NCBI GenBank assembly: GCA_023429545.1
Contig: JAEYUU010000264.1
Location: forward strand, 1 to 7,940
Length of the DNA stretch: 7,940 nt
Source: Verrucomicrobiota bacterium
GTDB taxonomy: Bacteria > Verrucomicrobiota > Verrucomicrobiia > Verrucomicrobiales > Verrucomicrobiaceae
Direction of reading: 5' to 3'
Of the stretch, positions 1-5,905 are shown piece by piece. The number at the start of each line of letters is the position of its first letter. Position 1 is the first letter of the stretch. The notes beneath the pieces are model-generated. The model was not told the DNA's origin. It saw only the letters and a list, made by a program, of their open reading frames with translations, and did no database searches. The translations under genes were made by a program, and so were the position numbers.

Positions 1-15
1 CCCACCCCCTTTCCC

Positions 16-564
16 ATGAAAATCACCCTTCTTTCCGGCACCAACCGGCCCGGCAGCAACACCCGCAAGATCGCTGCCATCATCGCCGGGCTGTATCAGG
101 AAATCGGTCATCCCGTGGACATCCTCGACCTGGCAGATCTGCCGCAGGAGATCTTCCTGCCCCAATCCTACGGGCAAAAGCCGGCGTCGTTTGCCCCCTT
201 CAGCCAGGCCATTCTGCAAAGCGATGGCGTGCATATCGTGACGCCGGAGTACAACGGTGGAATTCCGGGGGTGCTCAAGTACTTCATCGACATGCTCAAG
301 TTCCCCGAGTCCTTCGAGCACCGGCCAGTGGCCTTCACCGGGGTGGCCGCGGGCATGTGGGGCGCCCTGCGCCCGGTGGAACAGCTTCAGGCCATCTTCG
401 GCTACCGCAATGCCTACATCTGCCCTGAGCGGGTGTTCCTTCCCCATGTCTCCGACCTGCTCTCCGATGAGGGGAAGCTCACGGATGACTCTCTGGTGGA
501 ACGCCTCCGCTCTCAGGCCACTGCGTTCGCGGCATTCGCCGGGCAGCTTCGCGCCATCCGCTAG
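16..564 (+). CDS. NAD(P)H-dependent FMN reductase (flavodoxin-like fold)
   Basis: This 182-residue protein is a cytoplasmic flavoprotein of the NADPH-dependent FMN reductase family, which uses NAD(P)H to reduce bound FMN or azo/quinone substrates. The N-terminus has beta-strand KITLLSG followed by the flavin phosphate-binding loop GTNRPGSNTRK (residues 8-18). The second family signature, TPEYNGGIPGVLKYFIDML, spans residues 76-94 and forms the FMN isoalloxazine-side loop. A third glycine-rich stretch, GVAAGMWGALRPVEQL, lies at 109-124. Length is normal for the family. The ATG at 16 is the natural start because the first beta-strand begins immediately, although the C-rich upstream bases contain no ribosome-binding motif. 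The stop lies 10 bases before the folP-like gene, so the two may be co-transcribed. The physiological substrate cannot be told from sequence. Confidence 0.93.
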   Translation: MKITLLSGTNRPGSNTRKIAAIIAGLYQEIGHPVDILDLADLPQEIFLPQSYGQKPASFAPFSQAILQSDGVHIVTPEYNGGIPGVLKYFIDMLKFPESFEHRPVAFTGVAAGMWGALRPVEQLQAIFGYRNAYICPERVFLPHVSDLLSDEGKLTDDSLVERLRSQATAFAAFAGQLRAIR

Positions 565-574
565 CCTCCCGGCC

Positions 575-1447
575 ATGCGACTGACCTTCCGCCAGCGCAG
601 CCTGCGGTTCCCCCGCAGGCCCCTCGTGATGGGGATTGTCAACATCAACGACGATTCCTTCTGCCGGGACGGCACTCTGGATGTCAGCGTGGCGCTGGCT
701 CAGGCGGAGCGCATGCTGCGCGAAGGAGCGGACATCATCGACATCGGCGCGGAAAGTGCGCGTACCAACCGGGGGCCCATCAGTGTCGATGACGAAGTGG
801 CCCGCCTGGTTCCCTTTATTCACGCGTGGCCGGGACTGCTGGCCACCATGCCAGAGCCTCCCTGGGATGCAGATCAGATCTGGCCCCCGCTGCTTTCCAT
901 CAATACCTGGCGCAGCGAGGTGGTGGCGCAGGTGCTGCCGGAAGGCGGCGATGTGCTCAATGACATCTCCGCCCTGCCCACGCCTCGCAACGCAGAGCTC
1001 TGCGCCCGGCACGACACCGCCCTGCTCATCATGCATTCCGTGGGCGAACCGAAGGTGCCCCACACCCACGTGGTGTATCCGGATGTGATGGCCACGCTGG
1101 ACGCTTTCTTCGCCGGGAAAATCGAGCTCGCCATGGCCGCCGGACTTTCCCGGGAGCATCTCATCCTGGACCCCGGCATCGATTTCGCCAAACAACGGGG
1201 GGACAACCTGCGCATCTATCGCGACCTCCGGGAACTGCACCACCTTGAGCGGCCCCTCCTGCTCCCCGTGTCACGCAAGACGGTCATCGGCGACGTGCTG
1301 GGTCTTCCTGAACCTCTCGACCGCGATGCCGGTACGGTCGCATCCATTGCGGCAGGCATTCGCCGCGGCGCGCATATCTTCCGCGTCCATGACGTCACCG
1401 CTGCCGCCCAGACGGTGAAAGTGCTCTGGGGTGTGGGTGAGGCCTGA
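575..1447 (+). CDS. folP: Dihydropteroate synthase-like protein with diverged substrate loops
   Basis: The 290-residue product has the whole dihydropteroate synthase TIM-barrel layout; that enzyme joins p-aminobenzoate to a pterin diphosphate in folate synthesis. Visible family motifs are MGIVNINDDSF (19-29), GADIIDIGAESAR (51-63), LLSINTW (106-112), LNDIS (128-132), LDPGIDFAK (198-206), SRK (233-235) and RVHDV (270-274). Residues matching E. coli Asn22, Asn115, Asp185, Lys221, Arg255 and His257 are kept (N23, N129, D199, K235, R270, H272). By my alignment, the loop-2 Thr62 is Ala62 and the pterin-site Asp96 is Asn110. The usual NVTPDSF reads NINDDSF, loop 1 has one extra residue before its second Asp (D32), and about a dozen extra residues lie near 88-103. 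The open frame extends upstream into the reductase gene, but homology starts at the ATG at 575. There is no clear ribosome-binding site, and coupling to the upstream stop is possible. It could be the genome's real FolP or an inactive paralogue. Confidence is high for family and moderate for activity. Confidence 0.82.
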   Translation: MRLTFRQRSLRFPRRPLVMGIVNINDDSFCRDGTLDVSVALAQAERMLREGADIIDIGAESARTNRGPISVDDEVARLVPFIHAWPGLLATMPEPPWDADQIWPPLLSINTWRSEVVAQVLPEGGDVLNDISALPTPRNAELCARHDTALLIMHSVGEPKVPHTHVVYPDVMATLDAFFAGKIELAMAAGLSREHLILDPGIDFAKQRGDNLRIYRDLRELHHLERPLLLPVSRKTVIGDVLGLPEPLDRDAGTVASIAAGIRRGAHIFRVHDVTAAAQTVKVLWGVGEA

Positions 1448-1488
1448 ATCTGGTGGCACCGCAAATCACACCCTGTCCCCCGCCCTGC

Positions 1489-2505
1489 TCAGACAAAGCT
1501 GATGCCGAACCTGCCGCACAGTTCGCCGAGCTTGCCCAGATCCGGAGGCACGTCCGCCGGCCATGAGGCGATCTGTGCGAACATGGCCTCAATGTCACCG
1601 GGCGAGGCCATGAACCGCACCTTCGCGGGAGTTTCCCCGGCGCCTTTGTAGGCATGCGGCACGCCCCGAGGCGCGTGCAGGATATCGCCGGCCTTCGCGA
1701 TCACCGTCTGGGTGCCCGCCAGAAACTCCACCTCACCATCCAGCACGAAGAAGACCTCATCCTCCCTGGTGTGCACGTGCGGTGGCACCCCCATGCCCGG
1801 AAGAACCGTCTGTTCATACAGCACATAGGCGCCACCACTCTGGGCGGAAGTCACTTTGATGGTGGTGGGCAGGCCCAGCAAATTGAAGGTGGCGCCAGTG
1901 CCCGCGGGAATGTGAAGCGCTTGGGAATCCATGGTGGTGGAAATGGAGGAGACAGTTGCGACGGGATGGGTGATCGCAGGCCCAGTGCCAGGTGATGCCA
2001 GCGTCAGCCGGTGCAGCGGGACATCCATGCCATAAACCCGCTCCATGTGCGAGAAACGAAATCCCAGCTTTTCCATCACATGCAGCGACGCCCGATTTTC
2101 CGGGTGTGCAAACGCAAACACCTCACGGAAGCCATACCACTCGGGAGCCACCTGAAGCCATCGTGCCGCGACCTCCGTGGCCAGCCCCTTGCCCCACGCC
2201 GGCCGCGCAAGACGATAGCCCAGCTCCACGCGGTCGCTGTCCGGCAGGGTGAAGAACCCTGCATCCCCGAGGGGCGCTCCCGTCATTTCATCAATGATGA
2301 TCCACTTGCTGAACCCATGCTTCCTCCCGTGATCCAGATAGCGCCCGATGCGCTCCTCTGTCTGGCGCACCGTGGCATCCGGAGGTGACGGTATGTAACG
2401 CATGACCTCCGGATCGCTGAACCACGCGAACGCGGCGTCCGCGTCTGTCAGTTCGAAGGGGCGCAGGTGGGTGCGTGCTGTGGAGAGAACATGCGGCACG
2501 GACAT
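1489..2505 (-). CDS. GNAT N-acetyltransferase-cupin fusion protein
   Basis: One uninterrupted 338-residue frame encodes two domains. Residues 1-170 are a RimJ/RimL-type GNAT acetyltransferase: an N-terminal strand ending in THLRPFELTDADAAFAWF, the acetyl-CoA pyrophosphate loop WGKGLATE (104-111), and the C-terminal signature ENRASLHVMEKLGF (136-149). A 20-residue Ser/Thr/Pro/Ala-rich linker (about 171-191) leads to a cupin (192-338). Cupin motif 1 is complete, G237-x5-H243-x-H245-x4-E250-x6-G257, and motif 2 is G273-x5-P279-x-G281-x2-H284. A metal site of three His and one Glu is therefore present. GNAT proteins acetylate amines on proteins or small molecules; small cupins of this kind include metal-dependent dioxygenases and binding proteins. 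The start at 2505 is chosen because the acetyltransferase begins there; the in-frame codon at 2580 would overlap the upstream gene. Met192 could have been the start of a once separate cupin gene. Substrates are unknown. Confidence 0.85.
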   Translation of the reverse strand: MSVPHVLSTARTHLRPFELTDADAAFAWFSDPEVMRYIPSPPDATVRQTEERIGRYLDHGRKHGFSKWIIIDEMTGAPLGDAGFFTLPDSDRVELGYRLARPAWGKGLATEVAARWLQVAPEWYGFREVFAFAHPENRASLHVMEKLGFRFSHMERVYGMDVPLHRLTLASPGTGPAITHPVATVSSISTTMDSQALHIPAGTGATFNLLGLPTTIKVTSAQSGGAYVLYEQTVLPGMGVPPHVHTREDEVFFVLDGEVEFLAGTQTVIAKAGDILHAPRGVPHAYKGAGETPAKVRFMASPGDIEAMFAQIASWPADVPPDLGKLGELCGRFGISFV

Positions 2506-2537
2506 GCTGCTGCTGTAACGCCGGGCACCGGGGTCCG

Positions 2538-3188
2538 TCAACGCGCCGCGGGCTTCATGCCTTTTTGCGTCCAGAACCACTTGTGGTAATGGCCAGTGTG
2601 GCCGCTCTTTGCCTGGGCTTCGACAAACTCGAACGCCAGTGGCAGCTCATAGCTCGCAAGGTTGGTGAGCTTGGGATTGATCCAGGTGAGCATCTCCCGG
2701 GGGACGCCCCCATCAATCACCGCATCGAGCTCGGCCAGCACAAAGCGATGGTAACGCAGTCCGTCATACTCGATGAGCTCATGCAGCAGCCCGAACTCAA
2801 TCTGCGTCTTGATGGTCCCGTTCCGCGCCCGCTCGTCCACGGCGGTGTGAAGCTTTTCCTGGTAGGCATTCGTGAGTTCAAAGATTTGGATGCTGAGCCG
2901 CTCCGCACCCTTCAGATCCTTCGCCAGGAGGATGCGCCGCTGCCCATGCTCGTTCTTTAGCATGCCTCCAGCGCGGTTCTCCAGCATACCAAACCCAATG
3001 CCGCCACGCTTGTCCACATCCTCGGCCATGAGGTTGTAGTAGTGGCTGTTCTTCCGCAGCCAGGCATGCGCCTCCTGATCAGATTCGAACGCGGGAAGGG
3101 GTGCTGCGCACGCCAGGCCAGGCATCGCGAGAGAGAACATGCACGCCACCAGAAGGGTGCCGACGAATCTCGCAGCGAGCCATGACAT
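2538..3188 (-). CDS. Exported protein of unknown function
   Basis: I do not recognise this family. From the ATG at 3188 the protein has 216 residues and begins with a good signal peptide: MSWLAAR, a hydrophobic run to about residue 25, and an Ala-Cys-Ala site near 26-29. Two cysteines (C16 after LLVA, C27 after PGLA) loosely resemble lipoprotein sites, so a lipoprotein is possible. The mature part is mixed alpha/beta in character and soluble. Conspicuous stretches are RGGIGFGMLENRAGGML (61-77), IQIFELTNAYQEKL (100-113), IEFGLLHELIEYDGLRYHRF (130-149) and a His/aromatic C-terminus, SGHTGHYHKWFW (195-206). HELIE is not an HExxH zinc site. The frame is open to another ATG at 3275, but the extra 29 residues are Pro/Cys-rich and would bury the signal peptide, so 3188 is preferred. 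The stop is 32 bases before the GNAT-cupin start, so the two are probably co-transcribed. Confidence 0.7.
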   Translation of the reverse strand: MSWLAARFVGTLLVACMFSLAMPGLACAAPLPAFESDQEAHAWLRKNSHYYNLMAEDVDKRGGIGFGMLENRAGGMLKNEHGQRRILLAKDLKGAERLSIQIFELTNAYQEKLHTAVDERARNGTIKTQIEFGLLHELIEYDGLRYHRFVLAELDAVIDGGVPREMLTWINPKLTNLASYELPLAFEFVEAQAKSGHTGHYHKWFWTQKGMKPAAR

Positions 3189-3217
3189 CCTCGGAGAGGA
3201 GCAGGCTTCCGGGCAGT

Positions 3218-3241
3218 CCTGCCGACCGGGAGCGCGGCAGG
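3218..3241. repeat. Inverted repeat in the leader of the exported protein gene
   Basis: CCTGCCG (3218-3224) and CGGCAGG (3235-3241) are perfect 7-base reverse complements around a 10-base loop. GGCAG at 3212-3216 could also pair with the CTGCC at 3219-3223, but the 2-base loop makes that unfavourable, so only the larger hairpin is likely. If the gene starts at 3188, the hairpin lies in its untranslated leader, about 30 bases before the start codon. If translation begins at 3275, it is inside the coding region. GC-rich sequence makes chance repeats common. Confidence 0.35.
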
Positions 3242-3389
3242 CAGGGGTGTTCCAAAGGAGGGGGGTAGATTTCATGACTTGGGGGTCTCAGCATCGTAGT
3301 GATGACCAGACAAAATGCCCACCATACGTTTCTAAATGTCAGCTGGAAAACCTTCGGGGGATTCTCCTGGTTCAACGGGCGATTCCGGA

Positions 3390-3409
3390 CTTTCCCGGGT
3401 GCGGGAGAG
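3390..3409 (-). repeat. Imperfect hairpin after the response regulator gene
   Basis: CTTTCCCG (3390-3397) and CGGGAGAG (3402-3409) can pair across a 4-base loop, with one G-U pair on the + strand transcript or one C-A mismatch on the - strand transcript. It lies 21 bases past the regulator's stop. No T tract follows on the minus strand, so it is at best a weak terminator, and it overlaps the sigma-54-like site. Confidence 0.25.
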
Positions 3410-3416
3410 GTGCCAA
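3400..3416 (-). promoter_or_regulatory. Candidate sigma-54 (-24/-12) promoter
   Basis: Read on the minus strand the site is TTGGCACCTCTCCCGCA. It matches the sigma-54 consensus YTGGCACGRNNNTTGCW at TTGGCAC, at the invariant GG and GC separated by 10 bases, and at the final A. The TT before the GC is CC, and the G after TTGGCAC is C. A start would fall near 3390, about 115 bases before the ATG at 3275 and 200 before the preferred ATG at 3188. It lies 14 bases past the stop codon of a sigma-54 activator gene and faces the exported protein gene. Confidence 0.4.
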
Positions 3417-3429
3417 TCACCCAGGTCGC

Positions 3430-4902
3430 TCATTCCCCCGCTGAATCCTCAAGGGGCGCATCCATGCCACCGCGGCGGCGGATCCGCTTCACACGACCCA
3501 TTTCCTGAAGCTTGCGTTGCAGGGTGCGACGGCTCAGACCGAGAAGCTCCGCGGCCTCGGTCCGGTTGTCCCCGGTGCGTTGGAGCGCAGCCTCAATCAT
3601 GGCCTGCTCCATCTTTTCGAGATTCAGATCCCCCCCGGGCCGGAAGCCCGCCGGTTGGGCAGCGCTGTTTGCCGTCGCGGTGGCATCAGCATTCTTCGTG
3701 AGCGTAATGCCAGATAGAACAGGCCCGCCAGAGAGGATGTACGGGGGAAGATGCCTTAGGCCGACTCGCGGCGTGTTGCACATCACCACGCCATGCTCCA
3801 GCGCGGTGCGCAGCTCGCGGACATTCCCCGGCCAATCGTAGGCCAGGAGCGCCTGCAGGGCATCTTCACTGAGGGGCTTGTACGGCTTGCCGTTCAATGC
3901 CGCGAGTTCCTTGAGAAAAGACTCCGCCAGAAGGGGAATATCCCCCTTGCGCGCCCGGAGCGGAGGCAGGTCAATCTGCACCACCCGCAGCCTCCAGAAG
4001 AGATCTTCGCGGAACTTTCCCTCCTGCACGAGAGTCGCGAGATCCTTGTTCGTCGCCGCGAGCACGCGCACATCCACCTTGATCGGCTTGCTGCCGCCCA
4101 CACGCTCGATGGTCTGCTCGCCCAGGGCGCGCAGCAGCTTCACCTGCACATTGGCGTCGATCTCTCCAATCTCATCAAGGAAGAGCGTGCCGCCATCCGC
4201 CAGTTCAAATCGCCCAAGGCGGCGATCCATGGCGCCCGTGAATGATCCCTTCTCGTGCCCGAAAAGCTCGCTCTCCAGCACATTGGGCGCGAGCGCCGCA
4301 CAGTGGACGGTCACCAGCTTCGCCTTCGGCCTGCCGCTTAGATGGTGGATGGCGCGCGCCACGAGCTCCTTGCCGGTGCCGCTCTCTCCTTCAATCAGCA
4401 CCGTGGCCCGCGTGGGAGCCACCTGCTCGATGACCTCAAACACCGGCTTCATCACCTCGCTCTGGCCCAGGATGCCCTCGATGGAGTACTTCCGCTCCAC
4501 CTGCTTCTTGAGCTCCACGTTCTCACGCTCAAGCGTGCGGTTCTTCAGCGCGCGCTTGATGAGAATCTCCACCTCATCGAGGTTCAGCGGCTTCGTGACA
4601 AAGTCATAGGCCCCGCGCTTCATCGCCTCCACCGCCGTGTCCACCGACCCATACGCGGTCATCATGATGCAGATGGGCGGATGCGGCTGCTTCAACGCCT
4701 TCTCGATCAAATCCATGCCGCTCTCACCGGCGAGGCGCAGATCCGTGAGCATGACGTCCACCGGATCCCCCTTCAAAATCTCCAGCGCCTCCGCGATGCT
4801 GCCTGCCACATACACATCAAAATCCTCCTCGAGCGAGAGCCGCAGACCTTCACGGGTATGCTTCTCGTCATCGACAATGAGGACCGTGGCGGGGGAAGTC
4901 AT
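3430..4902 (-). CDS. NtrC-type sigma-54-dependent response regulator
   Basis: The 490-residue protein has the full three-domain NtrC layout and should activate sigma-54 promoters when phosphorylated by a sensor kinase. Receiver domain (1-120): acidic pair D11/D12, phospho-acceptor D54 (MLTDLR), T82 and K104 (VTKPLN). A short coiled-coil-like linker (120-138, LERENVELKKQVERK) follows. The AAA+ domain (about 145-380) has Walker A GESGTGKE (172-179), the sigma-54 contact loop GSFTGA (219-224, Ser in place of the commoner Ala), Walker B GGTLFLDE (237-244), the FREDLFWRL arginine-finger region and WPGNVREL of sensor II. An Ala/Thr/Asn-rich linker leads to a Fis-type helix-turn-helix (RTEAAELLGLSRRTLQRKL) and a basic tail (RVKRIRRR). 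The start at 4902 is set by the receiver's first strand; the upstream extension is not receiver-like. No kinase gene lies in the window, so its signal is unknown. Confidence 0.95.
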   Translation of the reverse strand: MTSPATVLIVDDEKHTREGLRLSLEEDFDVYVAGSIAEALEILKGDPVDVMLTDLRLAGESGMDLIEKALKQPHPPICIMMTAYGSVDTAVEAMKRGAYDFVTKPLNLDEVEILIKRALKNRTLERENVELKKQVERKYSIEGILGQSEVMKPVFEVIEQVAPTRATVLIEGESGTGKELVARAIHHLSGRPKAKLVTVHCAALAPNVLESELFGHEKGSFTGAMDRRLGRFELADGGTLFLDEIGEIDANVQVKLLRALGEQTIERVGGSKPIKVDVRVLAATNKDLATLVQEGKFREDLFWRLRVVQIDLPPLRARKGDIPLLAESFLKELAALNGKPYKPLSEDALQALLAYDWPGNVRELRTALEHGVVMCNTPRVGLRHLPPYILSGGPVLSGITLTKNADATATANSAAQPAGFRPGGDLNLEKMEQAMIEAALQRTGDNRTEAAELLGLSRRTLQRKLQEMGRVKRIRRRGGMDAPLEDSAGE

Positions 4903-5083
4903 GCTGGCTATTGCGCGGAATCGCAATTCCTGTCCGCTACCTGCGCCTTTCGTCAAGTCCTGTGCTGCGGTGCATGCATCCGTATCGCTACCCGCGGCCA
5001 TCCCGCTCACAGGGGTACACCACTCCGGAATGGCGGCCACCAAGTCATTTCACTCTGCACGTAAACCAGCGAACCGTGCTGTG

Positions 5084-5860
5084 TCACCGCAGCCGCTCTC
5101 CGGCGATTGCATCCAGATCCATCACCAGATCTGAAGTGAACCCCGGATTGGGCGCGTCCGGATACGCCCGCGGGTTCGCGACAATCCTGGTGCGGCCAAT
5201 CTGATAGTCGTTGCTGTGATGGATGTGCCCGTGAATCCAGAGCAGCGGCTCGTTCTCCAAAATGAAATCATCAAGATGGGAGGCGTACGCACAACTGATG
5301 GGCTGCGCGCGCCGGTGGTCCGGCAGGGAAAGCACGGAGGGAGCATGATGCGTGACGATCACCGTCCTGCTCGCGTCATGCATTTCCATGAAGGTGCGCA
5401 TTGCCTCCAGCGAACGCAGATGCAGCGCACGCGTATCCTGAGGCGTGAGGTGGCGGTAACCCTCCTCCGAGTTCCGCACCCGCTTGTAGTCATTCATGAC
5501 GCTTCCCGCCTGTGCCGCACCCACGTGCCAGTCTCCGTGAAGGGCCATGTCCGTCCACAACGTGCAGCCGAAGAACCAGTACCCACCGATTTCCACCGCG
5601 TCATTCTCGAGGAGGTGGATGATGCTTCCCCGGCACTCCTCCCGCAGCTTGTCCGTGATGCTGGGCAGCTTGCCCCCATAGTACTCGTGATTTCCGCACA
5701 GGTAGATCACCGGCACCTCCGCAAAGCGCCTCTGGATCCACTTCAATCCATTGAGCTTGGTGGACACATCACCCGCGAGGATGACGAGGTCACACGCCAC
5801 ATCCGGCACGTCGATTTCGCCGAACTCCTGGTGGAGGTCACTCAGGATGCGGATGCGCAT
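5084..5860 (-). CDS. Calcineurin-like metallophosphoesterase
   Basis: This 258-residue cytoplasmic protein has all five metallophosphoesterase motifs: SDLHQEF (D8, H10), LAGDV (D31), GNHEYY (N57, H58), VTHHAPS (H171) and HGHIHHSND (H212, H214). Together these form the two-metal centre that hydrolyses phosphomonoesters or diesters. It resembles a family of roughly 250-residue single-domain enzymes that start with SDLH and contain GNHEYYGG; their substrates are mostly undetermined. There is no signal peptide or membrane segment. The frame has a TTG at 5878, but the ATG at 5860 places the first beta-strand (RIRILSD) at the N-terminus. It lies 45 bases after the sulfatase stop on the same strand, so co-transcription is likely. 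The 181 bases between this gene and the response regulator contain no convincing gene, terminator or promoter; a TTGACG hexamer near 4950 lacks a matching -10. Confidence 0.92.
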   Translation of the reverse strand: MRIRILSDLHQEFGEIDVPDVACDLVILAGDVSTKLNGLKWIQRRFAEVPVIYLCGNHEYYGGKLPSITDKLREECRGSIIHLLENDAVEIGGYWFFGCTLWTDMALHGDWHVGAAQAGSVMNDYKRVRNSEEGYRHLTPQDTRALHLRSLEAMRTFMEMHDASRTVIVTHHAPSVLSLPDHRRAQPISCAYASHLDDFILENEPLLWIHGHIHHSNDYQIGRTRIVANPRAYPDAPNPGFTSDLVMDLDAIAGERLR

Positions 5861-5905
5861 GATCGGACTCTGCGGCAATGACGATGCGGACCGTCCAGTC
5901 TCATT

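Noticed and set aside
257..574. Upstream extension of the folP-like reading frame, overlapping the FMN reductase gene
   Set aside because: The translation is Ser/Pro/Arg-rich out-of-frame reading of the reductase, while DHPS homology begins at the ATG at 575.
479..1243. 254-codon minus-strand frame opposite the folP-like gene
   Set aside because: It is a GC-rich antisense shadow of a gene with clear family motifs and shows no recognisable domain of its own.
1448..1488. Possible bidirectional terminator between the convergent genes
   Set aside because: I found no stable stem or T tract in these 41 bases.
2764..2781. HELIE in the exported protein as a possible zinc protease site
   Set aside because: It lacks the second histidine of HExxH, and the downstream His (HELIEYDGLRYH) is at the wrong spacing.
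4231..4248. GSFTGA in place of GAFTGA in the AAA+ domain
   Set aside because: Ser at the second position is a tolerated natural variant and the key Phe-Thr-Gly-Ala residues are present, so it does not indicate loss of sigma-54 contact.
4903..5043. N-terminal extension of the response regulator to the TTG at 5043 or ATG at 5001
   Set aside because: The extra residues are low in structure and not receiver-like; the first receiver strand starts straight after the ATG at 4902.
4342..5064. 240-codon + strand frame opposite the response regulator
   Set aside because: It is His/Arg/Leu-rich shadow sequence antisense to an unmistakable NtrC-type protein.
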